Source: an uncultured Lachnospiraceae bacterium
GTDB lineage: Bacteria; Bacillota; Clostridia; Lachnospirales; Lachnospiraceae
Length of the DNA stretch: 58,530 bases
Direction of reading: 5' to 3'
Assembly (NCBI GenBank): GCA_949051815.1
Contig: CARQVR010000016.1
Span: forward strand, 1-58,530
The notes under the pieces were generated by a model, which was not told the DNA's origin, ran no database searches, and saw only the letters and a list, made by a program, of their open reading frames with translations. Made by a program: the position numbers and the translations under genes. Shown here piece by piece: positions 48,846-57,539 of the stretch. The first letter of the stretch is position 1, and each line of letters begins with the position of its first letter.

Positions 48846-49904
48846 TCATCGCACCCTTTTCACTCTTGCCGCAATGATAACCTGAAAATCGTCATCCCGG
48901 CATGTCAATTCTTCCTGCGTTAAATCCTCCGCTGCCAGCCCCTGCAAACACGCACATGCTACTTTGCAATTCCCATAAAACACAACCTCAGTATCCAATC
49001 CATCTTTTGCAAACAATTCGCTAAGTGATTTCGTTGTAAAATTCCAAAAATGTCCATATCGGTCCATATCCGACCTGCTGATCGGCGTAATTCCGGATAC
49101 GGTAATTAAACATACGCCTCCAATTTTCAGACTCTTCTTTATTGTCCTGGCTGCCGAGTGGATATCAAATAAAAAATCGAGCACCTGTGTCAAAATAATA
49201 CAGTCAAAAAAGTTATTTTTTATACCCTCTCCACTCTGTAAGTCCCCCTTAAAATCATAGGGCTCTGTCACTCCCTCTCCGCTGTAATGAAGTACATACG
49301 CTCCCTCTACATTCATACCGTATTGTTCCGTATAACACCGGTCTCCAATTTCCAGTACATTTCCCTTTATATCTGCCTGATGTCCGCTCAAAAACTGGTT
49401 GATATAATATCTGCCAATAGATTCTCCCCTGTTATGCCCAAATAATCTCCCTGCCGGATATATCCCCAGCTTTTGAATGCATCCTGCATTTTCTTCCCTG
49501 CACAAATAGCCACGAACAATATTCCAATCATCTTCTGTTGACAATAAAAACGACTTGTCTCCGATTCCATATGATATCGTCCCATCAGAATTAATCCTTA
49601 TCTCACTTCCATGCACCATTCTTTCTAATTCGTTATAGTATAACGGCCGGAAACATATACCAGGAATAATTTTCTGCGGTTCTACTCCAAGCTTAATTAT
49701 TTCGGGAATGATCTCCATATAGTAACTTGACATTACGGCAATATAGTCAAATTCATATTTTATAATGTCCTCAGGCAGAATTGTTTCTTGCCCGCAAAAC
49801 GATAAAATTTGCCTGTCCACAAATGCAACTATTTCATCCGTTCGATCCATATAGGGTAATTTACCCATACAATAAGGCCCAGTGCCCCAAATAAGATACC
49901 TCAT
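48846..49904 (-). CDS. Rossmann module + methyltransferase-like protein
   Basis: 352-residue protein. Residues 1-88 are the recurrent module (RYLIWGTGPYCMGKL, IVAFVDRQ). The C-terminal part resembles a SAM methyltransferase domain, NVLEIGDRCYTEQYGMN, FFDCIILTQVLDFLFD, LKIGGVCLITVSG, but the glycine-rich motif I is degenerate (EIGDRCY rather than ExGxGxG), so SAM binding is uncertain. It begins one base after the stop region of no other gene; the next gene starts directly after its stop. Confidence 0.78.
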   Translation of the reverse strand: MRYLIWGTGPYCMGKLPYMDRTDEIVAFVDRQILSFCGQETILPEDIIKYEFDYIAVMSSYYMEIIPEIIKLGVEPQKIIPGICFRPLYYNELERMVHGSEIRINSDGTISYGIGDKSFLLSTEDDWNIVRGYLCREENAGCIQKLGIYPAGRLFGHNRGESIGRYYINQFLSGHQADIKGNVLEIGDRCYTEQYGMNVEGAYVLHYSGEGVTEPYDFKGDLQSGEGIKNNFFDCIILTQVLDFLFDIHSAARTIKKSLKIGGVCLITVSGITPISRSDMDRYGHFWNFTTKSLSELFAKDGLDTEVVFYGNCKVACACLQGLAAEDLTQEELTCRDDDFQVIIAARVKRVR

Positions 49905-49934
49905 TCTGATACCCCGCTCTTTTTATAATGATTC

Positions 49935-51014
49935 TCAGCTCTGATGAAATGCATATATCATGCCTTTGTCTGAACTATCCTGCATACTAAGCATGGCGAA
50001 ACCATGTTTTTTTAACAATTCAACAATATAGTCAGGCCCGTCATCATGCCATTCGATTATGTACGCCCATATTTTCTGAATACAGTTTGCCTTCTCCAGT
50101 TCCTCGAATATATGATATTCAGAACCCTCGCAGTCCATTTTTACAACAACTTTATTTTTCCCCAATCTCTCTAACAGGAAGCCTGCCGCATTTCTAATCG
50201 TTACATCTATATAGCGATTATTTTTTATGTCCATCCCCACCCAGTCAACATATTGCTTTATCGAAATATCATTATGTCTTTGATCTGTACTGAATCCGCA
50301 GCTCATCTCTTCATTATATAAAGCCCGTTCCTGACCATCATAATTGTCTAACCCCACATTAAAAATTTGTATTTTTCTCCGAGATATGGGATTAATGCTG
50401 ATATTGTGTTCAGCTTTTCGATATGTACTTTCAGATGGTTCAACACCATATACATTTTCAACAATTTTATGATTAGCAAACCATAAACTGACGCCTCCCA
50501 GATTCATGCCAATATCAAAAACATCTACTTTCTCATCCGTTATATTTTCCAGAATGTTATATTCACCCTTAGCCCAAACAGCCTGAATATTTGAAAGTTC
50601 ACTCTTATGTTCAAAATATATTTTCAAATCTTCCTCAAACCGGTCGTTTTTTTCCCACGCATAGAAAAAACCATTTTCATCAATTCCCAGACGGCTTTTT
50701 TTATTAAAGTAAAGCGCCTCGTCTCCTATATATGGCTCTATATTCTGTCCAAATTCTATCGCTTCATAGTTCCCCCCCCCCTCAAAAATTAATTGATTTG
50801 CCATTTCCATATAATAAGCAGTCGACATAATTACAATTTTTTCATATTGTAATTTCATCAAATCCGACACGCGGTATACACTTTTTCCATCGATCTCCTT
50901 TGTCTGTGAATGATTATCTAAAAACCCGACAATATCGTATTCCTTTTCTAAAGCATGTTTTTTACTTTGAAAATATTTTCCGATTCCAAATATAAGTGCT
51001 TTCTCTTTTTTCAT
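49935..51014 (-). CDS. Rossmann module + FkbM-type methyltransferase (contains G10 tract)
   Basis: 359-residue protein. Residues 1-90 are the recurrent module (KALIFGIGKYFQSKK, IVGFLDNHSQ). The C-terminal part is an FkbM-type SAM methyltransferase: VDVFDIGMNLGGVSLWFA as motif I and VVVKMDCEGSEYHIFEEL as the FkbM hallmark. It probably O-methylates a sugar. Inside the module a run of ten C on the plus strand (50772-50781) codes Gly79-81; gain or loss of one base would cut the protein short. GAGGAGAAAC precedes the ATG. Confidence 0.85.
   Translation of the reverse strand: MKKEKALIFGIGKYFQSKKHALEKEYDIVGFLDNHSQTKEIDGKSVYRVSDLMKLQYEKIVIMSTAYYMEMANQLIFEGGGNYEAIEFGQNIEPYIGDEALYFNKKSRLGIDENGFFYAWEKNDRFEEDLKIYFEHKSELSNIQAVWAKGEYNILENITDEKVDVFDIGMNLGGVSLWFANHKIVENVYGVEPSESTYRKAEHNISINPISRRKIQIFNVGLDNYDGQERALYNEEMSCGFSTDQRHNDISIKQYVDWVGMDIKNNRYIDVTIRNAAGFLLERLGKNKVVVKMDCEGSEYHIFEELEKANCIQKIWAYIIEWHDDGPDYIVELLKKHGFAMLSMQDSSDKGMIYAFHQS
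50772..50781 (-). repeat. Homopolymer tract C10 (G10 in the coding strand)
   Basis: Ten C in a row on the plus strand within the FkbM-type gene. In the given sequence it leaves the frame open. Tracts of this length are prone to slippage. Confidence 0.9.
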
Positions 51015-51053
51015 CAGTTTCTCCTCTCGCCCCTAAAACTGCTGACCGTTCAT

Positions 51054-51512
51054 CTATAAACTAAACAGCACATCTTCAAATGAAACAACGGGAACATCTG
51101 CATACTTCTCGATATCTGCCTTAATCGCATCAAATTTATCGATAACAGATACCACTATTAAATCCACATTCTCCTGAATCTCCTTTAACATAATCACCTT
51201 TTTATTACTGGAAACAGCAATACTTCCGGCGTTTTGATCTATCACGTAAGGAATCTCTATATCTGTATCATCCAACTCCTTCAAAAGAAGTATTCCAAGT
51301 TCCCCCATACCGTAAATCGCTATGCTCTTATAATTATTCTTTTTAAAATAGTCACTTATCCTTCCATGATCCTGTTGTATAACAATCCATTGATATAGTG
51401 CTTTATACCATTGAAAATACCGCTCATTCTTTGTGTCCTTTTTACAGAAATATCTGTTACACACAAACCCAATTCCCAGACATGCTATTCCGAATAAAAT
51501 AGTCTTTCTCAT
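51054..51512 (-). CDS. Stand-alone Rossmann module with N-terminal membrane anchor
   Basis: 152-residue protein. A hydrophobic N-terminal segment (about 4-20) is followed by a short charged linker, then the recurrent module from about residue 60 to the end (SIAIYGMGELGILLLKEL, IPYVIDQNAGS, VDLIVVSVIDKFDAI). No catalytic domain is attached. It might tether the other module-bearing proteins to the membrane or act as a regulatory partner; this is inference. GGAGGC precedes the ATG. Confidence 0.72.
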   Translation of the reverse strand: MRKTILFGIACLGIGFVCNRYFCKKDTKNERYFQWYKALYQWIVIQQDHGRISDYFKKNNYKSIAIYGMGELGILLLKELDDTDIEIPYVIDQNAGSIAVSSNKKVIMLKEIQENVDLIVVSVIDKFDAIKADIEKYADVPVVSFEDVLFSL

Positions 51513-51539
51513 AAATCTGCCTCCACAAGTCCCACACAG

Positions 51540-52715
51540 TCAAAGACTTTTATATATTGCCGTCCCTACCGTATTTTCCTCTTTCTTTTTCTCAATTTTT
51601 TTATTACCGCTTAATACTGCAAATAACCCTTCCGGATAATCAATCAGGAAAGTTCCCAACTTTTCAGCAAGTCTTAACATTCTGATAAAATCAGCAGAAT
51701 GCAAATCAAATCTCATTTGATATTTCTCAGCATGCCCATCTAAAATATCAAAGGAGAAAACATGGTTCATTCTCCAAGAGCAGATCATGCAGGAAACACT
51801 GTCTTTTACTTTAATTGTAGATCCGGTAATCAAAATATCTCCAGGCAGCTCTAGTTTTTTCAATTTCTTTTCGGTTTCACTTAATTTATAGGCATGGCTG
51901 GAAAAATTTACCCAGAATACCATTTCATGTTCAAAAACTGTCGCATCTAAAAATACCGGCCTGTAATACCCGTCTTTTTTTACTGTTTGCTCCGTTCCAA
52001 TCATCTCTATTTTTTTTAGAGTTGTACCCTCTTTCTCGAATACCTCTCCACAATATGTATACACAACTACCCTGTTTTTTAAGTTTAAGACCCCATAAAA
52101 ATAATCTGAGAACCCGTCATCCAGACTTTTCAGTTTTATTTCTTCGGCAATAAAAGTCGATATCTCGTCCTTGTTTTCATCATAGGCTATCACTCTGCTT
52201 TGCATAGGTATCAGCACTTTACCCTGATACATACAGGGTAAAAATGTATAATACGCTCTGTGCGCACACCTGATTTCTGCATGACGCCCCTGGGATATAT
52301 CGATTATTTTACTTTTCTTACTTTTCTTTTCAATTTGAATCAGGGTTTGTGCCATAACACTGATAAAGTACACATATTTTTCACTTTCAATCGGATAAAA
52401 CTGCTTCTGTTTAAAAAAATCATCTTTTCCGTTCTCAAATTTTAATATTTGAAATTCTTCCGTATCAATTCCCCAAATATAAATTTCATTCATATCTTCC
52501 GGGAAAAAAAATATTTCTCTTCCTGCTTTTCTTAAATACCGAAATGGAAAGTCAAATTTCTGTACGGCATCCGGAAAAGCTTTTACATTCGCAAACTCCT
52601 TTGTTGTAAAATTATATTTTAGAAAAAAGTAGGGAAACTCTGTAGTAATCAGCCAAACGCTGTCCCCGTCTATTGTATAATCCAGTATTCTGTTGAGCGT
52701 ATATTCCTGTCCCAT
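51540..52715 (-). CDS. Unknown protein, possible beta-propeller
   Basis: I do not recognise this 391-residue protein. It is rich in aromatic and beta-branched residues, with repeated patterns of about 45 residues such as KYVYFISVMAQTLIQIEKKS and GKVLIPMQSRVIAYDENKDE that suggest a beta-propeller-like fold. No signal peptide or membrane helix is visible. It ends with a Lys/Glu-rich tail. It sits between the sulfatase-like gene and the membrane-anchored module gene, so it may help recognise a glycan or protein acceptor. GGAGGAAAG precedes the ATG. Confidence 0.7.
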   Translation of the reverse strand: MGQEYTLNRILDYTIDGDSVWLITTEFPYFFLKYNFTTKEFANVKAFPDAVQKFDFPFRYLRKAGREIFFFPEDMNEIYIWGIDTEEFQILKFENGKDDFFKQKQFYPIESEKYVYFISVMAQTLIQIEKKSKKSKIIDISQGRHAEIRCAHRAYYTFLPCMYQGKVLIPMQSRVIAYDENKDEISTFIAEEIKLKSLDDGFSDYFYGVLNLKNRVVVYTYCGEVFEKEGTTLKKIEMIGTEQTVKKDGYYRPVFLDATVFEHEMVFWVNFSSHAYKLSETEKKLKKLELPGDILITGSTIKVKDSVSCMICSWRMNHVFSFDILDGHAEKYQMRFDLHSADFIRMLRLAEKLGTFLIDYPEGLFAVLSGNKKIEKKKEENTVGTAIYKSL

Positions 52716-52748
52716 CCGCTTTCCTCCAATGTCGCACAGGATACCTGA

Positions 52749-54967
52749 TCATTCATTCTTATCTGCTGTTTTGGCCCGTTCAATATCTTCCATAGTGATA
52801 TCATCCGTTTCATAAAATGCCTTATTCAGGCTGATCCCGTTAATTTCCAGATATTTGTAAATATCAATCACTTCAATTTTTCCGGATACTGTTCCGCCTC
52901 TTCCCGAATTTCCTGCAAATATTGAAATGACGATAATATTACCACATCAATCTTCTCCGTCTGTATCTCATTCGGAAAAATATATTGATATCCATGTATT
53001 CTTGTCTTAACATCCTCCCTTTGATCTATGATGTATTTTACTTTGACATTTTCAGGAATCGCTTTAATCAATTCCCATGTATGTTCGCCTCCACAGCGAA
53101 ACGCTATATTCTTTCCATCCGGAAGGCTGCTGAACAGACTCTCCAGTTTTCGATCAATCAGCTCCTTTAATGCAGTATTTCTCTCATCTGCAAAGGGTAT
53201 CGCTTCATAAAAAATCTGTACCTTGGAGAAAAAACCGTTTTTAAAAATATCTATTTCCTTATCCTTGATCTCTTCCCTTAAAAGCGCAATCTGCGTGCAG
53301 TATTCTGGTTGGTCAATCTGATTAAATATGCAGGGAAATCTATAATAATATTCCCTTCCATCATTTCTTTTGACAAACATGTCCGTTTTCGTCCTGATTG
53401 CCTTATAGCCAAAAATACTTTTTCTATTCCAAACACGTCTTGCAGAACCCGCAAGGTTTCCTCTTTTCCCATATACATCAACATCTTGTATTTCTACACT
53501 GTTACCAAACAAATCATCCCATTCAGAATTTTTATTGATAATCCTGCACATCAGCTTACTAAAATTTATGTAACTGAACATGCCATCATATTTTTTTGGA
53601 ATTACGCCTTCTCCCCGTATCATAAATACTGTGTGGTATTTATCATCTAATTGCCCATGATCGCTCATATAAACGGATATATCTTTGCCGCTCAAAAACT
53701 GATCGTAATATTTCAGCTGCGTATCTACATATTTCATTGACGGTATCATCTGCTCCGTACCAGTCGGAGAATCACTATAACCTTCCTTTAATTCAGCGCT
53801 TATATAAGGATAATGAGTCTCGCAGATACAATGTCGTAAAATAAAGCAGGGCTTTTCATTTTGTACAACCTGACACAGCGCCTGCCAGAAGATATATGTA
53901 CATACATTTGTCCGATATCCTTTGATTGGATGGTTCAACTCACTATAGTCCCTGCAGGAAGGCTTCGCCTTCACTTCTGTAGAAAAATATCTATCACAAT
54001 AGGTATCGCCATATCTTTTAAACGTATATCCTTTATCCCTGATACATTTAAGTAAGCTGCTGTTTTCATAACCGAATTTTTCATTTCTATATGATGAATA
54101 ATCATCATCTATCGGCTTTTTTTCCAGAAACAGAACACCATACGTTTGGGCTGTCCACGGAACCACAGTATAAGCGTTCTCAAAATAAGCGGAATCTTTT
54201 ATAATAGAGCTTAAATACTCCATATGTTCAACATCTTTGTATCGCAGCGAATCTATCCAGTTCCATATAATGTTACTGCCATTTTTCTCAGCTATTTGCC
54301 GCTTAACGCCATTTAATAACTCCTGAACTTCCTTCCAAAACGATATATACCGGTCGCTTTCCCTATAACCTTTCTTCACATATTCTTCTATGTATAATCC
54401 TGTATAATACAAATCACGAATATATAAGCTGTCATATATTAATTTGCGAAGATATAGTTCCTTAATATCATCTTCTTCCATCTGTTCATACTTTTTCTTA
54501 TCATAAAAAATTTCAGCATATGTACTCTCTGCAAAAAATCCCCGTTTGTAAAATTCTGCCGTACAATTATATCCATTCTTAAAAAGGTAATCGTATATAT
54601 CGAACACCTTATTGCCTTCGCACTGCCTCGATAAATACCAATGCCACTCTTCCCGCCGGATATATGAGCAAAGTACAACTTTATCGTAAACGTCCCACTC
54701 TATATCATCTGTTACACTTAGCTGATCCTCTCTAAAAAGAAACTCTTCCGTATCACAGCGATCGCTAATCACACGCTCTACATGTAACAAATCTTCTTCC
54801 TTCAGCGCAACTAAGGCAATCCTTCCTGCCTCTCCCCCCGCCTCCAGAAAATTATCAAAAATTTTACCTACAGCCTCCACTCTCTTTTGTACTTGAATAT
54901 CATCCTTTGTAATAATATCTACAGAAAACTTTTTTATAATTTTTTCTAATTCAATATCTAAATCCAT
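52749..54967 (-). CDS. Alkaline-phosphatase-superfamily (sulfatase/phosphotransferase-like) protein flanked by two Rossmann modules; 3' end frameshifted
   Basis: The frame from 54967 gives 699 residues to a TGA at 52868. Residues 49-141 are one recurrent module, ending VFDIYDYLFKNGY. Residues about 265-460 resemble an alkaline-phosphatase/sulfatase-type domain: YTVVPWTAQTYG with Thr272 as possible nucleophile, HCICETHYPY, and VYMSDHGQLDDKYH with Asp436, His437 and His445 as metal ligands. Residues from 625 are a second module that stops short at EQYPEKLK. Adding one base to the A5 run at 52877-52881 restores IEVIDIYKYLEINGISLNKA and a tail to a stop at 52749, which is the normal module ending. 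Unlike LtaS or EptA it has no membrane helices. It may move a phospho- or sulfo-group on a cytoplasmic glycan. Confidence 0.75.
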
Positions 54968-55015
54968 AGCAAACTCCCATCACATTTCATTTGTACTTTC
55001 TTTGAAATTGCATGG

Positions 55016-55987
55016 TTATTTTGTTGCAACAATCATTATGTTTTTTTCATGTACTTTTGCTCCAAACAAACCGCTAAGTACAGCAAACGCCTTCTCGCCT
55101 ACCGCATCATATATTTCCTCATAATCCCTATACGGCCACTGCCATTCGTAGCACTCTACCATATTCACAAAATAGCCTGCCTTTTTAAATAGATTTCCAA
55201 TGCACGCACTATTCCATATGTATAAATGCTGGTCGACATCATTTTTCCTATACTCATTATCGTTACATTCGTATGGCACAACAAAAACAATTTTCCCATT
55301 GTCCTTTAATTTCATCCGCAGCTTTTTAAGTGTCGTAAAGGGCTCTTCCACATGTTCCAAAACATGTGTGGAAATTATTACATCCGCAAAATCATCCTCT
55401 ACTTCATCGACAACAGGCACAGAGTCTATTCCTATCTCAGCCGCACATTCTCTTGCATACTCATTTATTTCAATTCCAAGCTTTTTCTTCGCACATAATT
55501 CTTTTAACAAAAAGCCACCGCCTGAGCCAAACTCCAAAACAGTGTCTTCCGGCTTTATATATTTCTCAAATCTTTTACAATTTATTTTGCCTCCAAATGC
55601 GCCTATTTGTCGCTGACGTTCAAAGTACACCTCATCATAATACTGCACTCCTGCATCCGAAAAATCTATATCGTCACTGGTAATAAATGGAACGCCTGTT
55701 TCTAACAGTTCTTTCTTCATTTCACTCTTGTAGTTGTCACTAGCTACTATTAGCACAGTATTCCCATCATTTTGTTTCCAGGCATCCTTTACCCTGCCAA
55801 GGCATGGAATGTTCTCAATAATAATAGATGTTTTCAATTTTTCATTATTGTCACAAAAACCGATAACATTAAAATGATGTTTTTTTAATTTTACATATAA
55901 TCTCTTTCCACAATCTCCAGCACCAAATATAACTATTTCCTTGTCTTTCAAATATTTCATATAGTCAATATCATCATTTATATACAT
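55016..55987 (-). CDS. Rossmann module + class I SAM-dependent methyltransferase
   Basis: 323-residue protein. Residues about 14-105 are the recurrent module (EIVIFGAGDCGKRLYVKL, VIGFCDNNEK). The rest is a class I methyltransferase: TVLEFGSGGGFLLKELCA as motif I, LGIEINEYAREC as the acidic loop and VIISTHVLEHVEEPF as motif II. Its start codon region lacks an extended upstream frame. It is second in the cluster after the glycerophosphotransferase-like gene; coding bias here is clearly more AT-rich than in the left half of the window. Confidence 0.86.
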   Translation of the reverse strand: MYINDDIDYMKYLKDKEIVIFGAGDCGKRLYVKLKKHHFNVIGFCDNNEKLKTSIIIENIPCLGRVKDAWKQNDGNTVLIVASDNYKSEMKKELLETGVPFITSDDIDFSDAGVQYYDEVYFERQRQIGAFGGKINCKRFEKYIKPEDTVLEFGSGGGFLLKELCAKKKLGIEINEYARECAAEIGIDSVPVVDEVEDDFADVIISTHVLEHVEEPFTTLKKLRMKLKDNGKIVFVVPYECNDNEYRKNDVDQHLYIWNSACIGNLFKKAGYFVNMVECYEWQWPYRDYEEIYDAVGEKAFAVLSGLFGAKVHEKNIMIVATK

Positions 55988-56031
55988 TTCCGTTTTCCTC
56001 CTGCTTTCCTATAAGATCACTCTGAAACTTT

Positions 56032-57447
56032 CTATTTCGTAGTAAAATCATCCACTTCCTGTCTCATCACCGGCATCCCCCTCTCCTGACAAAGCTGCAC
56101 CACACTACTACTTCCGACTCCATAATACGCATCCGAAAGCGCCACCGCCCTGTCCATGTCCGCCGTATCGTCGTAGATTCCCCAGCCTTCCGCGATATAT
56201 CTCTCCTTTAACTCCCTGTAATCCTCCCAAAGCTTCGGCCGCATGGACTCAATCGTCGCCTGAATCAGCGGGTGCGGTCTCCACAGCAGCGCCACCTCAT
56301 CCCGATTCTCCTTAAAAATCTCAAACACAGACTCCATCTTCTGCAAGAATTTTTCTTCATCTTTCAAAAGTGCGCTCACACCGGTATTATAAAAAATAAT
56401 TTTCTTCCAGCTCCCGTCCGGCTTCTCAATAATTCTTAACCACTCCGCCGGAATCTCCAGATCCTCTTTTTTTGTGCTCAATACTTTATCAATCTTCGGC
56501 GACCCCGTCCCCAGAAACTTCTTTTCCAGAAACTTTCTGTCCACATGCTCTCCGGGCAGTCCCATCTCTTTTGCCGCCTTGATGTACTCATTGATATAGA
56601 TCTGCCGCATATTTTCCGACTGCACGATTACCTGATGAGCATAGATCGTTCCGGGCGTAAAACAAAAATGTTTCATACCATCAATCGCCGACTGATTGTC
56701 CGGAGTTATCTCGCTTAATATAAAATAAGGTATATATACTAATTTATCCGTATACTTTCTCAGTTCCCTTGCGTAAAAAGCCGGATGCACGCTGGTCACA
56801 TGATTACATTCGTCGTAAGGATTATGGATATAGATGACATCCGGATGTTCCGCCGCCAGATCAAATTCTTCCCATGACACCACCGGCACATCCTTCGGGT
56901 ACAAATCCCCCTCATAGTGCATCTTTCGAAAACTGCCATCGGGATTCTTATCAAAATACGGAATCGGTATGACATACGCATCACAGTCCGGATCTGCATC
57001 GGCTGCCTTCCAGACACTCTCCAGACTGTCCCACATGGAGGCCTTATAGGGCAGAAACACCACGCACGTCCTGACCGGAATGTCGTTCTTTACACTGTTT
57101 TCCATGCGGATGAGTTCCCTGCGCAGGCTTTTATATACCTTTCCCATATTGACAGCCTGCTGCTGCCTGATCATTTCATAGGACTGATAAACCTGCTCAC
57201 AGTACGACTCCAGGGTCCTGACTGTGACAAACTCCTCTCCCAGGGATTCCTCAATCATCCCGCCAATCTGAATTGCCGAGTCCTGCGCCTGCTCCAGCAA
57301 TGTCAGCGCAATCTCTGTGTTTCCCGTCTCTACGGCCTTTTTGATTGCGGTATGCGCCTGTTCCAGCAGGTCAAGCATATTTTCTATTTGCTTTTTCTGT
57401 GATTTTCTCATAGATTTGTTTTTGACCGTTCCAGCAGTATCCTCCAT
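56032..57447 (-). CDS. CDP-glycerol glycerophosphotransferase-like protein
   Basis: 471-residue protein. An N-terminal helical, coiled-coil-like part (about 1-120) is followed by a GT-B fold: VVFLPYKASMWDSLESVW, VIYIHNPYDECNHVTS, KKIIFYNTGVSALL, ALLWRPHPLIQ (the phosphate-binding RPHP motif of TagB/TagF-type enzymes) and ALSDAYYGVGSSSVVQLC in place of the usual SDYSS element. Known relatives move glycerol phosphate or polyol phosphate from CDP; this one may use CDP-linked material from the IspD/TarI-type enzyme at the far end. First gene of the cluster. The ATG at 57447 has GGAGGG upstream at a long distance; 57474 is the alternative. Confidence 0.75.
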   Translation of the reverse strand: MEDTAGTVKNKSMRKSQKKQIENMLDLLEQAHTAIKKAVETGNTEIALTLLEQAQDSAIQIGGMIEESLGEEFVTVRTLESYCEQVYQSYEMIRQQQAVNMGKVYKSLRRELIRMENSVKNDIPVRTCVVFLPYKASMWDSLESVWKAADADPDCDAYVIPIPYFDKNPDGSFRKMHYEGDLYPKDVPVVSWEEFDLAAEHPDVIYIHNPYDECNHVTSVHPAFYARELRKYTDKLVYIPYFILSEITPDNQSAIDGMKHFCFTPGTIYAHQVIVQSENMRQIYINEYIKAAKEMGLPGEHVDRKFLEKKFLGTGSPKIDKVLSTKKEDLEIPAEWLRIIEKPDGSWKKIIFYNTGVSALLKDEEKFLQKMESVFEIFKENRDEVALLWRPHPLIQATIESMRPKLWEDYRELKERYIAEGWGIYDDTADMDRAVALSDAYYGVGSSSVVQLCQERGMPVMRQEVDDFTTK

Positions 57448-57495
57448 GATAACTAACCTGACCCTCCGTGGCATTTTCAGACAATGTGATTATTT

Positions 57496-57525
57496 ATTAT
57501 ATCACAGTTATCGGCGGATTGTCTA
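57496..57525 (-). promoter_or_regulatory. Promoter of the glycan cluster
   Basis: Minus strand TAGACA (57520-57525), 18-base spacer, perfect TATAAT (57496-57501), about 50 bases before the first gene. No comparable promoter or terminator was found within the cluster, so transcription may run for up to about 34 kb. Confidence 0.65.
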
Positions 57526-57539
57526 AAAAACTTTATATG

